From Planctomycetota bacterium (lineage in GTDB: Bacteria; Planctomycetota; UBA1135; GCA-002686595), in NCBI GenBank assembly GCA_002862085.1, contig PKCK01000047.1:124001-188000 (forward strand): a stretch of 64,000 bases of DNA, written 5' to 3'. The stretch's first letter is position 1. Every line of letters starts with the position of its first letter. This document shows, one piece after another, positions 34,946 through 44,180 of the stretch. The translations under genes were made by a program, and so were the position numbers. Below the pieces are notes generated by a model. The model saw nothing but the letters and a program-made list of their open reading frames with translations, was not told the origin of the DNA and searched no databases.

Positions 34946-36454
34946 ATGCCCGCGCAACTGTTTCGCGTCCCCGACACGAGCATGATCCTCACCTCCACCC
35001 TCCTGCCCGCGGCGATGGTCCTCGGGAGTGCTTTTCCTCCCCAGAAGAGCGCCTCCAAGGAGGCGCCGGTGACCCCGGCGCTCCAGCGCGCGCTCGACAC
35101 GATCAGCGCGGACGAGATCAAGGCCGATCTGATGTTCGTGGCCTCCGACGAGATGGCGGGACGTGACTCGCCCTCCCCGCAGCTCAAGGTCGCCGCGCGC
35201 TTCATCCGCTCGCGCCTGATGCGCTACGGGTTCGAGCCAGCCGCGCCCGACGACAGCTACCTCTACGAGTGGCAGATCAACAGCATCGGCTTCGACCCCG
35301 CCAGCTCGAGCGCGGAGGTCGTGGCGGGTGGGCGGACCATCTCCTTCGCCTACGACGCGGACTACCTGTTCCCCGACTGGGGCAGCCTCGGCATGCGCGA
35401 GCTGTCGGGCGAGGTGGTCTTCGGCGGTGACATGTCCTCCTCCACTCTCGACGACATCGACGTCGAGGGTCGCTGGGTCCTGAGCGCCACGGGCAAGGGC
35501 GTCTCACGGAGGCGTCGCCGCGGGCTCGAGAAGGCCGGCGCCCTCGGCGTGCTCGTACTCCCCGCGGCCGACGCGAAGGAGACCGTGGAGGAGACCTTCC
35601 GCGCGAACGCGTCGCGCATGACGGGCACGCGCCTCTCCTTCGAAGGAGGCGGCCGCACCCGCGCCGGTTTCCCCATCGTCCACCTCAAGGAGGGCCCTGC
35701 GAGGCGCCTGCCGATGGAGGAGATCGAAGCGGCGTCGCCTGGCGACGTGCTCAGCGGCTGGCGCATGACCGAGCGCTGCTCCTACGGTGATCAAGGCAAG
35801 GTCACCCTCGAGAACGTCGTCGGCGTGTGGCCCGGCAGTGACCCCAAGCTGAAGAACGAGGTGATCATCCTCTCCGCCCACTACGACCATGTCGGAGTGG
35901 GCAGCGACGGCCAGATCTACAACGGTGCGGACGACAACGGCTCGGGCACCTGCGGGATGCTGGCGCTCGCCGAGGCTCTCAAGGAGTACGGGCCCATGCG
36001 TCGCAGCGTGATGCTGATGTGGGTGTCCGCGGAGGAGAAAGGACTCCTCGGTTCGGAGGCCTGGACGAAGGACCCGTACATGCCGAAGGGCATGAAGGCC
36101 CTCTGCAACATCAACATCGACATGATCGGCCGGAACGCGAGCAACGAGTTCCTCATCACGCCGACCAGGAGACACAAGGCCTACAGCGCCCTGACCCGCG
36201 TGGCCGAGGCCAACGCAGCCCTCGAGGGCTTCGACAAGATCGGCTCCGCCGACGCCTACTGGGCGCGCTCCGACCACGCGAACTTCGAGCGGAACATGGG
36301 TCTGCCCGTGGCGTTCCTGTTCTGCGACGTGCACGAGGACTACCACAAGCCGACGGACACGCCTGACAAGATCGACTACGACAAGATGCGTCGTATCTGC
36401 CGTCTCGTGGTGCGCATGCTCGAGGCGCTCCAGATCGATCGGCCCAAGTTCTGA
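34946..36454 (+). CDS. Exported M28-family metallopeptidase
   Basis: A 502-residue peptidase. Zinc ligands of the M28 fold are visible in order: SAHYDHVG (about residue 312), GADDNGSGT, SAEEKGLLGSEAW with the catalytic and metal-binding glutamates, NINIDMIGR, and the final DYHKPTDTPD. A protease-associated domain insert lies between residues 150 and 260. It probably acts as an aminopeptidase. Two starts are possible: ATG 34946, or ATG 34982, which opens directly on the signal peptide MILTSTLLPAAMVLGSA. TACACT lies 11 bases before 34946. The gene ends at a strong hairpin shared with nrdB. Confidence 0.85.
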   Translation: MPAQLFRVPDTSMILTSTLLPAAMVLGSAFPPQKSASKEAPVTPALQRALDTISADEIKADLMFVASDEMAGRDSPSPQLKVAARFIRSRLMRYGFEPAAPDDSYLYEWQINSIGFDPASSSAEVVAGGRTISFAYDADYLFPDWGSLGMRELSGEVVFGGDMSSSTLDDIDVEGRWVLSATGKGVSRRRRRGLEKAGALGVLVLPAADAKETVEETFRANASRMTGTRLSFEGGGRTRAGFPIVHLKEGPARRLPMEEIEAASPGDVLSGWRMTERCSYGDQGKVTLENVVGVWPGSDPKLKNEVIILSAHYDHVGVGSDGQIYNGADDNGSGTCGMLALAEALKEYGPMRRSVMLMWVSAEEKGLLGSEAWTKDPYMPKGMKALCNINIDMIGRNASNEFLITPTRRHKAYSALTRVAEANAALEGFDKIGSADAYWARSDHANFERNMGLPVAFLFCDVHEDYHKPTDTPDKIDYDKMRRICRLVVRMLEALQIDRPKF

Positions 36455-36494
36455 CGCGCCGCGTCGCGCGGCGCTCGCTGGGCCGAACGGAAGA

Positions 36495-36528
36495 GGCCCG
36501 GGGCCGGCGAGTTCGCCGGCCCCGGGCC
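36495..36528. terminator. Bidirectional hairpin terminator between the M28 peptidase and nrdB
   Basis: A 16-bp perfect stem (GGCCCGGGGCCGGCGA with TCGCCGGCCCCGGGCC) around a GT centre; four more pairs (GAAG/CTTC) extend the base past one mismatch. It is flanked by CCTTCTC on the plus side. It sits between convergent gene ends and would serve both. Confidence 0.75.
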
Positions 36529-36564
36529 CCTTCTCGTCACCGGCGGGTCTCGCCGGCACGAGGA

Positions 36565-37563
36565 TCAGAAGGCCTCGTCGAAGGCGACGTCGCCGCTGAC
36601 GGAGACCTGATAGGCGCTCACGCGGCGCTCGAAGAAGTTGGAGAGCTCCTGGACGTCCTGGAGGTCCATGAAGCTGAAGGGGTTCTTCGAGCCGAAGTAG
36701 GACGGCATCCCGAGGTTGGCGAGGCGCTGGTCCGCCACGAACTCCAGGTACTTGCGCATGTCCGTCTGGCTGAGACCGGCGACGCCGCCGCTGAGGAGGT
36801 CCTCGGCGAAGGCCATCTCGCACTCGACGGCCTCCTTCAGCATCTCGATGACGTCCTTCTCCATCCTCTCGTCGAACAGGCCCGGCTCTTCCTCACGGAC
36901 GGTCTTGACGACCTCGAACGCGAAGCCCATGTGGCAGGACTCGTCGCGGAACACCCAGTTCGTGCCGGAGGCGAGGCCGTTGAGCAGGCCCTTGCTCCGG
37001 AGGAAGTAGACGTAGGCGAACGCCGCGAAGAAGAACATGCCCTCGATGCAGGTCGCGAAGCAGATGAGGTTCAGCAGGAACTTCCGGCGGTCCTCCTCGG
37101 TGCGACACTCCTCGAGGGTGTCCACCGAGTCCATCCACTTGAAGCAGAAATCGGCCTTGCGGCGGATCGAAGGGATGTTCTCGACCGCAGCGAAGGCGGC
37201 CTCGCGCTCCTTGAGGTCGGGGATGTAGGTGTCCAGCAGCGTCAAGTAGAACTGGACGTGCAGTGCCTCCTCGTAGAGCTGACGGGACAGGTACATCCGC
37301 GCCTCGGGCGCGTTGATGTGCTTGTACAGGCTCAGGACCAGGTTGTTCGAGACGATCGAGTCACCGGTCGCGAAGAAGGCGACGAGGCGGTTGACGAGGT
37401 GACGCTCCGAGTCGTTGAGCCGCTTCTGGAGGTCGACGACGTCGGTCGAGAAGTCCACCTCTTCGACGGTCCATGTGTTCTTGATCGCGTCCTTGTACAT
37501 GTCGAAGAAGACGGGGTACTTCATCGGACGGAGCGTCAGGTTGAAGCCGGGATCGAGGAGCAT
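36565..37563 (-). CDS. nrdB: Ribonucleoside-diphosphate reductase, beta subunit
   Basis: A 332-residue R2 subunit of class I ribonucleotide reductase, which houses the metal cofactor that generates the radical. Di-metal ligands are present in VNRLVAFFATGDSIV, YEEALHVQFYLTLLDTY, EGMFFFAAFAYVYFLR and FRDESCHMGFAFEVV. The length is that of short R2 proteins. It lies 211 bp downstream of nrdA on the same strand; the gap holds no gene and starts with GC-rich inverted repeats. Probably an nrdA-nrdB operon under NrdR control. The R1/R2 pair supplies dNTPs under oxic conditions. Confidence 0.93.
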   Translation of the reverse strand: MLLDPGFNLTLRPMKYPVFFDMYKDAIKNTWTVEEVDFSTDVVDLQKRLNDSERHLVNRLVAFFATGDSIVSNNLVLSLYKHINAPEARMYLSRQLYEEALHVQFYLTLLDTYIPDLKEREAAFAAVENIPSIRRKADFCFKWMDSVDTLEECRTEEDRRKFLLNLICFATCIEGMFFFAAFAYVYFLRSKGLLNGLASGTNWVFRDESCHMGFAFEVVKTVREEEPGLFDERMEKDVIEMLKEAVECEMAFAEDLLSGGVAGLSQTDMRKYLEFVADQRLANLGMPSYFGSKNPFSFMDLQDVQELSNFFERRVSAYQVSVSGDVAFDEAF

Positions 37564-37774
37564 GGCGGGATCTCTTGGGGTAAGGGATGGGTGGTGTGCG
37601 GTCGGCCTGGGAGGGCCGTTCAGATCATTTCGGTGCCGTCCGTGCCCTGGCGAGGAGCGGGAGACGGGCGATCCTTTGGGAAGGGAGCGTGGGGCGGGGG
37701 CAGCCTGCGGCCGGGCCGCCGCCCCAGCCGGTCCGCTGCACCATCGGGCAGCGACACCGGCCGGTCGGTGGGCG

Positions 37775-40210
37775 TTACTGGCAGGCCTCGCAGCTCTCCG
37801 GGTTCTCCAGGGAGCAGGCGACCGCCTCGGCGTCGGTGACGCTCTGGGCCGCGGTGCTGCTCGAGGTCTGCCGGATGCGGGTCGCGGGGCGCGAGCGGAG
37901 GTAGTACGTCGTCTTCAGCCCCTGCTTCCAGGCGTACAGATACATGCTGGAGAGCTTCCCGATGGTCGGTGTGGCCATGAAGAGGTTGAGGCTCTGGCTC
38001 TGATCGATGTACGGGCCGCGGGCGGCCGCCATGTCGATGAGAGCCTTCTGCGGCAGCTCCCAGGCGGTGCGATAGAGCGCACGCAGGTCCTCCGGGAGCT
38101 CTTCGATGCCTTCGATCGATCCCTCTGCCGCCTTGATGCGGGCGCGCATGTCCTCGGTCCAGAGGCCGCGGGCGCGCAGGTCGGCGACGAGGTAGTTGTT
38201 GATCTGGAGGAAGTCCCCGGAGAGCGTCTCGCGCTTGAAGAGGTTCGAGACCTGGGGCTCGATGCACTCGTAGCAGCCGGCGATGCTCGCGATGGTCGCC
38301 GTCGGTGCGATCGCCACGATGAGCGAGTTGCGCAGACCGGTCTCGGCGATCTTCTCCTTGAGCGCGGCCCACTCCTCGGTGAGGGTCGGCGTCACCCCGT
38401 GCAGGTCGTATTGGAGCTTGCCCTCAGCGGCCCATGTGTCCCCGTAGGCGTCGTGGGCGCCGTTCTTCTCAGCGAGCTCCGCCGAGGTCGCCACCGCGTG
38501 GTAGTAGACGTGCTCCTGGATGAGCGCGGTCATCTCCAAGGCCTCGGGGGCGTCGAAGGGGATGCGCATCTTGAAGAACACGTCCTGCAGCCCCATGCAG
38601 CCGAGCCCGACAGGACGCCAGCGGCTGTTGGACACCGAGGCCTCGTCGGTGGGGTAGAAGTTGATGTCGATGACGCGGTCGAGGTACTTGACCGCGGTGC
38701 GCACGACCTCCCCGAGCTCCTCGTAATCGAAGCTCTTGCCGTCGTCCGACACGAACTTGCTGAGGTTGACCGAGCCGAGGTTGCAGACCGCGGTCTCGTC
38801 CTTCGAGGTGACCTCCAGGATCTCCGTGCAGAGGTTGGAGAGGTGGACGACGTTCCCCGCGACCTTGGCCTGGTTGCAGGTGCGATTGCTGGTGTCCTTG
38901 AAGGTCATCCAGCCGTTGCCGGTCTGCGCGAGGGTGCGCATCATGCGGCTGTACAGGTCGCGCGCTTTCACCTGGCGTTCGAACTCGCCGTTCTCCTCCG
39001 CCTGGAGGTAGAGCCGCTCGAACTCCTCGCCGAAGGTGTCGGTCAGTTGCGGGTGGCGCTTGGGGTCGAAGAGCGACCACATCGCGTCCTGCTCGACCCG
39101 CTGCATGAACAGGTCGCTGACCCAGTTCGCGAGGTTGAGGTTGTGGGTCCTCCGCGCCTCGTCGCCGGTGTTGTCGCGCAGTTCCAGGAACTCCTCGATG
39201 TCCGCGTGCCAGCTCTCCAGGTAGACGCAGGCCGCGCCCTTGCGGCGGCCGCCCTGGTTGACCGCAGCGACGGAGCTGTCGAGGGTCTTGAGCCACGGGA
39301 CGATGCCGTTGGACTCACCGTTGGTGCCCTGGATGAGGGAGCCACGGCTGCGCACGCGGTGGTAAGCCACCCCGATACCGCCCGCGAACTTGGAGAGGCG
39401 CGCGATGTCCTGGTAGCGCTTGTAGATCGATTCGAGGTCGTCCTCGGGCGAGTCCAGCAGGTAGCAGGAGCTGAGCTGCTGGTGCTTCGTCCCCGAGTTG
39501 AAGAGGGTCGGAGAGCTCGGGAGGTAGCGAAGGCTCGAGATCAGGCGGTAGAAGTCGCGCGCCTCGCCCGGGGACTGCGCGAGGCCACACGCCACGCGCA
39601 TGAAGAAGTACTGCGGCGTCTCGAGGACGTGCCGGTCGTGGGGGTGCTTGAGCAGGTAGCGGTCGTAGACCGTGCGCAGACCGAAGTACTCGAAGAGCCC
39701 GCTGTTCGCGTTGTCGATCGTGTCGTTCAGCTTGCGCGCGTTGTCGGAGACGAACTGCGCCGTGCGATCGTTGATGAGACCCAGCTCGTGGCCCACCTTG
39801 ATCGACTGGCTGAAGGAGTGGATCTCCTGGTTCTGCACCTCCTTGTCGATGTACGTCGCCAGGAGCCGCGCGGCCAGCTTGGAGTACTGAGGCTCCTCCG
39901 CGGTGATGGACGCCGCCGTCTGGATGGAGAGGCGATCCAGCTCGGAGGTCGAGGCGCCGTCGTAGAGGCCACTGATCGTGCGCGTCGCGATGCGCATCGC
40001 GTCGACGGCCGAGAGGCCCTCGGCGCAGCGGCTGACCGCGCGCACGATCTTGTTCAGGTCGACCGGCTCGAGGGACCCGTCGCGCTTCTGGACCTTCATT
40101 CCCGGAGTCTCCGACGCGCTCGATCCGCCCTTCTCGGGCATCGAGGGGGGGGGCGCGGAGGCGGCGGGGGCTCCAGCGGTGGTGATCTCGTCGGCTTGGG
40201 TGCGGTCCAT
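37775..40210 (-). CDS. nrdA: Ribonucleoside-diphosphate reductase, alpha subunit
   Basis: An 811-residue R1 subunit. Residues 38-130 are an ATP-cone allosteric domain (MKVQKRDGSLEPVDLNKIVRAV). The catalytic core has the first redox cysteine in QLSSCYLLDSPEDD, the NLCTEI triad and SIVATAPTATIAS-like segment IVAIAPTATIASIAGCYE. The tail ends CSLENPESCEACQ, whose CXXC re-reduces the active site. It converts ribonucleotides to deoxyribonucleotides with NrdB. The first 37 residues are a Pro/Ala/Ser-rich extension; the ATG at residue 38 is a possible alternative start. A long upstream region carries a promoter and NrdR-like boxes. Confidence 0.94.
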   Translation of the reverse strand: MDRTQADEITTAGAPAASAPPPSMPEKGGSSASETPGMKVQKRDGSLEPVDLNKIVRAVSRCAEGLSAVDAMRIATRTISGLYDGASTSELDRLSIQTAASITAEEPQYSKLAARLLATYIDKEVQNQEIHSFSQSIKVGHELGLINDRTAQFVSDNARKLNDTIDNANSGLFEYFGLRTVYDRYLLKHPHDRHVLETPQYFFMRVACGLAQSPGEARDFYRLISSLRYLPSSPTLFNSGTKHQQLSSCYLLDSPEDDLESIYKRYQDIARLSKFAGGIGVAYHRVRSRGSLIQGTNGESNGIVPWLKTLDSSVAAVNQGGRRKGAACVYLESWHADIEEFLELRDNTGDEARRTHNLNLANWVSDLFMQRVEQDAMWSLFDPKRHPQLTDTFGEEFERLYLQAEENGEFERQVKARDLYSRMMRTLAQTGNGWMTFKDTSNRTCNQAKVAGNVVHLSNLCTEILEVTSKDETAVCNLGSVNLSKFVSDDGKSFDYEELGEVVRTAVKYLDRVIDINFYPTDEASVSNSRWRPVGLGCMGLQDVFFKMRIPFDAPEALEMTALIQEHVYYHAVATSAELAEKNGAHDAYGDTWAAEGKLQYDLHGVTPTLTEEWAALKEKIAETGLRNSLIVAIAPTATIASIAGCYECIEPQVSNLFKRETLSGDFLQINNYLVADLRARGLWTEDMRARIKAAEGSIEGIEELPEDLRALYRTAWELPQKALIDMAAARGPYIDQSQSLNLFMATPTIGKLSSMYLYAWKQGLKTTYYLRSRPATRIRQTSSSTAAQSVTDAEAVACSLENPESCEACQ

Positions 40211-40553
40211 GCGTTCGATGGGGGGCGGAGTGCTTCTGGGGGGGGCTGGGACCGGCCCTCACCGGCGCGGGGGCACACCGCGGCCGACGCTGGGCCGGGC
40301 GGTGCTTCCGCGCGACCCTCGCGCAGCGTGCGGTCCGCGGGGGTCGCCGGAGCGTCCGTGAGGGCGATCCGGGGTGGAGCCAGGAAACGAAGATGGGAAG
40401 TCGATCCCGAGGGGCGCGGTGCCGCGGGAGCCGGGCAGCCAGGGCGCCTCGCTGGGCCCCTGGGCCGCCCTGGGCGGTCCGTGGCGGAGCGCCAGCGAGG
40501 AGAGTGCGGCGGCCCGATCAGGAAGCCCCGTAGCGTCGTCTCTTCGTGTGATG
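40211..40553 (-). other. Long untranslated leader of nrdA (no gene seen)
   Basis: If transcription starts just below the TATACT box at 40611-40616, the nrdA leader is close to 400 bases long. Reading frames here on either strand have no recognisable product and look like GC-rich noise. I could not recognise a known riboswitch core; in particular no cobalamin box was seen. Confidence 0.35.
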
Positions 40554-40573
40554 ACCCACAACATCTTGTGGGT
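40554..40573. promoter_or_regulatory. NrdR-like box 1
   Basis: ACCCACAACATCTTGTGGGT is a perfect 8-bp inverted repeat around CATC, close to the NrdR consensus ACACWATATATWGTGT. A matching half-site, CTTGTGGGG (40595-40603), lies exactly 30 bp from the CTTGTGGGT half of this box, which agrees with the three-turn spacing of paired NrdR boxes. It sits upstream of nrdA. Confidence 0.7.
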
Positions 40574-40610
40574 CGTCATCCGCAGGGGCCGTCGCTTGTG
40601 GGGCACGCTC

Positions 40611-40616
40611 AGTATA
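40611..40616 (-). promoter_or_regulatory. -10 box of the nrdA promoter
   Basis: TATACT on the minus strand is the best -10 sequence between nrdA and the DinB gene. It lies between the NrdR-like boxes, so a bound repressor would overlap the promoter. No clear -35 was found. Confidence 0.5.
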
Positions 40617-40637
40617 TGGGCCTCCCCGAAATGAATC

Positions 40638-40654
40638 ACCCCAAATGTTGGGGT
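40638..40654. promoter_or_regulatory. NrdR-like box 2
   Basis: ACCCCAAATGTTGGGGT is a 7-bp inverted repeat around ATG. It covers the position where the -35 region of the nrdA promoter would lie. It is an odd-length palindrome, unlike the canonical 16-bp box, so it is less certain than box 1. Confidence 0.5.
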
Positions 40655-40752
40655 CATGTGGATCGGAGGGTGATGCCAATTTGAGGCCCCGCTGGTGTGT
40701 CGATGGAGACCTGAATGTCATGGGTGCGACAGCTGTTCGCGGCCCGAGAAAT

Positions 40753-41205
40753 TCAATCGAGGCCCTGCTCGGCTCGCAGCACCGCCATGGAACCCACGTG
40801 GTAGGTGATGTGGTAAAGATGTCCCTCCAGGAACCTCTGGCGGGAGGTCAGTGAGTCCTTAAATGCATCAAGGACAGTGACTTGAGGAGGAAGGGCGAGC
40901 TCCTCGTCCGTGGCGTCGGCGAGCCTCGCGAGCAGCGCGGCCGCGGCGGCGAGAACGGCCTCGCGCGGGGACGGCCAGGGGCCGTCGAGCGCTCCCGAGA
41001 GCCCCTCCGGACGCTCGCCGAACAGGGCCTGATGGGTGCTGGCGATGGCATCTGCAACGTGTCGCGCATGCCACAAGATGTTGGGGCGTCCCCCGAGGCG
41101 GAACGTGGCCTCCCCAGGCCCGACCCCGGCGGTGAGCGAGCGTTCGAGGGCGCGGTAGCGCTGCGTGAGCAGCCTCTCCAGCAGGGCGGCGGCGATTCGG
41201 GTCAT
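40753..41205 (-). CDS. DinB-family protein
   Basis: A 150-residue protein with the four-helix DinB/YfiT fold. Putative metal-binding histidines lie in NILWHARHVADAIASTHQAL (about residues 43-62) and the C-terminal GHLYHITYHVGSMAVLRAEQGL. Family members are metal-dependent thiol transferases or of unknown role. The ATG at 41205 follows TACCAT by seven bases. The stop lies 548 bp upstream of the nrdA start on the same strand, beyond the NrdR-like region, so it is probably a separate unit. Confidence 0.75.
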   Translation of the reverse strand: MTRIAAALLERLLTQRYRALERSLTAGVGPGEATFRLGGRPNILWHARHVADAIASTHQALFGERPEGLSGALDGPWPSPREAVLAAAAALLARLADATDEELALPPQVTVLDAFKDSLTSRQRFLEGHLYHITYHVGSMAVLRAEQGLD

Positions 41206-41212
41206 GGCGCCG

Positions 41213-41218
41213 ATGGTA
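41213..41218 (-). promoter_or_regulatory. TANNNT -10 box, probable leaderless promoter
   Basis: TACCAT (minus strand) ends seven bases before the ATG at 41205; no ribosome binding site is visible. Confidence 0.5.
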
Positions 41219-41272
41219 GGGGGAGGGAGCGCCGCTCGCCGCCTCCCACCGGCGCCTTGGAGCCGACGGGAC

Positions 41273-42529
41273 CTACTGGTTCGACGCGATCGAGGCGGCG
41301 AGGCTCATCAGCGCCGTCGTCCCGACGCGTCCGCTCGCGTAGGACCAGGCCGTCCGCGGTGCCCATGATCCAGTCAGCGGACCCTTCGTCGTTTGATCGG
41401 CGAGCGCTCGGGACACGACCTGATCGCGCCAGAGACCCCAGGGCCTGCTCCCGACGGCGGCGAGCGCTCGCGTGCCGAAGTAGACCCACAGGGCGTCGCG
41501 CAGTTCGTCGTCGCCCTCGGGGAGGGCCCGGAGCATGCACTTCACGTGTGAGACCGAAGCGCCGAGCGTCGGAGACTGTCCGAGCTCGAGCCGGCACATG
41601 AGGCCCGCCGCGGTGAGGGTCTCCGCGTCGGTCACGTCGAACTGGACGTTCGCACCCGGAACGCGGGAGCTCGCCGAGCCGCTCTCGTCGTAGCCGACGC
41701 GGCCAGTGCCCTCCTCGGTCATGTCGTCCATCCAGCCGATGATGGCCTCCGTGGCGTGCCGGTCGACTTTCAGACCCTGGGCCTGACCTGCCGCGTGGGC
41801 GAGGGCCATCCAGGCGGTGATCGAAGTGTCGTTGTCACCGATCGGCGGCACGTCGTACCGCCAGACGCGGTACGGATTGCGGCCTCGCTCGATGAAGTCG
41901 AGGGCGGACTGCAGGCGCGGCGCGAGGGCCACGGCCGCGTCGTTCGCGTCGGCCGAGAGGTCGAAAGAGACACCTGCGTCCTCGCGGTGGACCGCGAGCA
42001 GCGCAAGCGTCGCGATCGCGTGGTCGTAGAGGAATGCGAAGCCAGCGCGATCACCGATGCACCCCGTCTCCTCGTCCTGCTGGGAGAGGAGCCATCCGGC
42101 CGCGCGCAGCGCGGCGTTCCGATGGGGCGCGTCCGCAGCGAGCTGGCCGCCCGCGCACAAGGACAGCAGCGCGAGTCCGGTGACGCCGACGGTGTAGACG
42201 TCCTCGCCGGACCGTTTCTTCGGAGTCGTCTCCGGGGCGAGGTCCGGCGTGCCGCCGCTGAGGACCTCGTCCCAGAAGGCGTCGTCACTGACGCCGGCGC
42301 CTCCGGGCGCGGGTTTCATCGGAACCGGCTCTGCACCGGGCAGCCAGCTGCCGTTCGGCTGCTGCTGGCGGGCGAGCCAGGCGCTCGCGCGGGCGGCTGC
42401 CGCCCGCGCCCGCGACGCGGACTCGTCGGCGGCTCGGGTCGCAGGCGCCTCCTGCGGTGGCGCCTGAGGGGAGAGAACGGATGCGAGGGAGCCCGGATGG
42501 GCGAGGGCGAGCGCGAGAGCGAGCGACAA
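41273..42529 (-). CDS. Exported alpha-toroid (squalene-cyclase-like repeat) protein, short paralogue
   Basis: A 418-residue protein related to the next two genes. It keeps the shared repeats VGVTGLALLSL, FLYDHAIATLALLAV, GRNPYRVWRYDVPP, NDTSITAWMALA and TGRVGYDESGSASSRVPG, typical of terpenoid-cyclase/prenyltransferase alpha-alpha toroids. Unlike its paralogues it has no transmembrane-Pro/Glu N-terminus, only a signal-like stretch (about residues 1-18). The C-terminal repeat is diverged: the tryptophan- and tyrosine-rich block seen in the others is lost. The start is a TTG at 42529 preceded by AGGAGA. No cyclase catalytic DXDD motif was seen, so catalysis is doubtful. Confidence 0.72.
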   Translation of the reverse strand: MSLALALALAHPGSLASVLSPQAPPQEAPATRAADESASRARAAAARASAWLARQQQPNGSWLPGAEPVPMKPAPGGAGVSDDAFWDEVLSGGTPDLAPETTPKKRSGEDVYTVGVTGLALLSLCAGGQLAADAPHRNAALRAAGWLLSQQDEETGCIGDRAGFAFLYDHAIATLALLAVHREDAGVSFDLSADANDAAVALAPRLQSALDFIERGRNPYRVWRYDVPPIGDNDTSITAWMALAHAAGQAQGLKVDRHATEAIIGWMDDMTEEGTGRVGYDESGSASSRVPGANVQFDVTDAETLTAAGLMCRLELGQSPTLGASVSHVKCMLRALPEGDDELRDALWVYFGTRALAAVGSRPWGLWRDQVVSRALADQTTKGPLTGSWAPRTAWSYASGRVGTTALMSLAASIASNQ

Positions 42530-42620
42530 GGCGATTCTCCTGGGACGCGGGTGGGTGCGAGCCGTGACGCTGCGCCAACGGTCCGCGCGCTTCAGGGTTC
42601 ACCCCGGGTCGCGATCGATC

Positions 42621-44180
42621 TCACCGCGCCCCGAGCAGGCGCGCGTAGCGGTAGTAGACCTCGAGTGAGAGCACCATCGTCGCCGTGGAGTAGACGCGGC
42701 CACCGATCTGGCCCCAGGGACCACTCGGATCCCAGGATCCCTTCGAAGCGCCGTCCCGGCGCTGCCCACCGATGACCGCGGGCTCCATCGCCTTGCGCCA
42801 GCGCGTCCAGTAGTTCTCCTTCGCGCCGCCCCGGCGGTTGCCCATCTGGAACATCGCGTAGGAGCCGTAGTACCAGTAGTACATGTCGTTCGAGCGGCCG
42901 TCGTCGGACCAGCGCGGCAGCGAGCGCAGCAGGAGGTCTGCGTGGTCGTTCATCGAGGACGACTCGTCGTCCGGACTCTGGCCCAGGAAAAAGCGGCAGA
43001 GGAGGGTGACCGCCGTCAGCGCCTCGTTGCCCTCCGTGGGATGCCCGTCGTTGATGCCGGGGACGCGCGAGCTCGAGGATCCGGTCCTCTCGTAGCCGAC
43101 CCTCCCCGTCGCGGGATCGGTCATCTCGTCGAACCACTCGATGGCCGCGGTGTAGGCCTGCCGGTCGACGGCGATGCCGCAGTCCTCGGCCGCGCGCAGC
43201 GCGAAGATCATCCATCCGGTGACGGAGGTGTCGTTCTGATCGTCGGGGTGCGGCGAGTAGCGCCAGACGCGGTAGGGGTTGCGCGCCCTGGTGATGAAGT
43301 GCACTGCTCCCTTCGCTCGCCGGAGCAGAACGGGCGAGCGATCCAGAGTGCAGGCCTCGCAGAGCGCGATCGTCGCGATGGCGTGGTCGTACATGAAGGA
43401 GTGGCCGAGCGGCTCGCCGAGGAGTCCGGACTCGGAGTCCTGCTGCGCGAGCAGCCACCGAACGCCTGCGACCACCGTGTCGCGGTGCCTCCCGCGCTTC
43501 ATCGTGTGCCCGTCACCGAGGAAGGCGAGCAGGGCGAGGCCCGTCACGCCGACGTCGTGCGCCGCGTACCCCAGTCCGGTGGTTCGGTCGCCCGCAGGAT
43601 CGTGCTTGTCGAACCCATCGGCGTCCCACTTGCCGTCCTCGTCCTGGTGATCGGCGAGCCACTGGAGGCCGCGCGCGACCGGCACGGCGCCGGGGCCTCG
43701 GCCCTTGCCTCCGCCGCCGCCCTCGAATCGGTTGCCGAACTTGGAGCCGCCGCCCCCGGTGAGACCCAGGCTCTCGTTGGTGTGGGGAGCGTCCAAGGGG
43801 GAATCGGCGCTGCCCTCGTCGCCCGCGGGTTCGAGTGACTCCGCCAGCGGATCCATGGCGACGTCGCTCACCTCGAAGTCCTCGAGCGTCGGATTGACCT
43901 CGACGGGCTCGACGATCTCGGGTTCGGGCTCCGGCTCGGGCTCCTCGATCTTCTCGGGCGGAGGCTCGATGTCGGCGACGACGGTGACCTCCTCGTGCTG
44001 CTCGAGCGTCGTCCACGGGATCGCGGCGATCACCAGGGCGATGACGAAGTGGAAGGCCGCGGAGAGGAGCAGCCAGGGCGCGCGTGACATCCACTCGTAG
44101 AGGGAGTCGTTGAAGGTCTGCTCCTGCTCCCAGGCGCGAGGGAGGGCGGAGACGATGGGGGCGAAGGGGTCGTTCTGCAT
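42621..44180 (-). CDS. Membrane-anchored alpha-toroid protein with TonB-like N-terminus
   Basis: A 519-residue protein. Residues 1-35 are a short cytoplasmic segment (WEQEQTFNDSLYEWMSRAP), residues 36-56 a single transmembrane helix, residues 60-100 a Pro/Glu-rich linker with repeated EPEPEP, then a Gly-rich hinge. From about residue 150 an alpha-toroid domain follows ([75 protein letters not shown]). The topology resembles TonB: anchor, extended periplasmic linker, globular domain. Function unknown; ligand binding or scaffolding is more likely than catalysis. About 78% similar by eye to the next gene. Confidence 0.75.
   Translation of the reverse strand: MQNDPFAPIVSALPRAWEQEQTFNDSLYEWMSRAPWLLLSAAFHFVIALVIAAIPWTTLEQHEEVTVVADIEPPPEKIEEPEPEPEPEIVEPVEVNPTLEDFEVSDVAMDPLAESLEPAGDEGSADSPLDAPHTNESLGLTGGGGSKFGNRFEGGGGGKGRGPGAVPVARGLQWLADHQDEDGKWDADGFDKHDPAGDRTTGLGYAAHDVGVTGLALLAFLGDGHTMKRGRHRDTVVAGVRWLLAQQDSESGLLGEPLGHSFMYDHAIATIALCEACTLDRSPVLLRRAKGAVHFITRARNPYRVWRYSPHPDDQNDTSVTGWMIFALRAAEDCGIAVDRQAYTAAIEWFDEMTDPATGRVGYERTGSSSSRVPGINDGHPTEGNEALTAVTLLCRFFLGQSPDDESSSMNDHADLLLRSLPRWSDDGRSNDMYYWYYGSYAMFQMGNRRGGAKENYWTRWRKAMEPAVIGGQRRDGASKGSWDPSGPWGQIGGRVYSTATMVLSLEVYYRYARLLGAR

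Noticed and set aside
40211-40553. Cobalamin or other riboswitch in the nrdA leader
   Set aside because: No recognisable B12-box or other known core was seen on reading; only the length of the leader is suggestive.
40259-40657. Open frames on both strands upstream of nrdA
   Set aside because: They run through the promoter and NrdR-like boxes and have no recognisable product or start signal.
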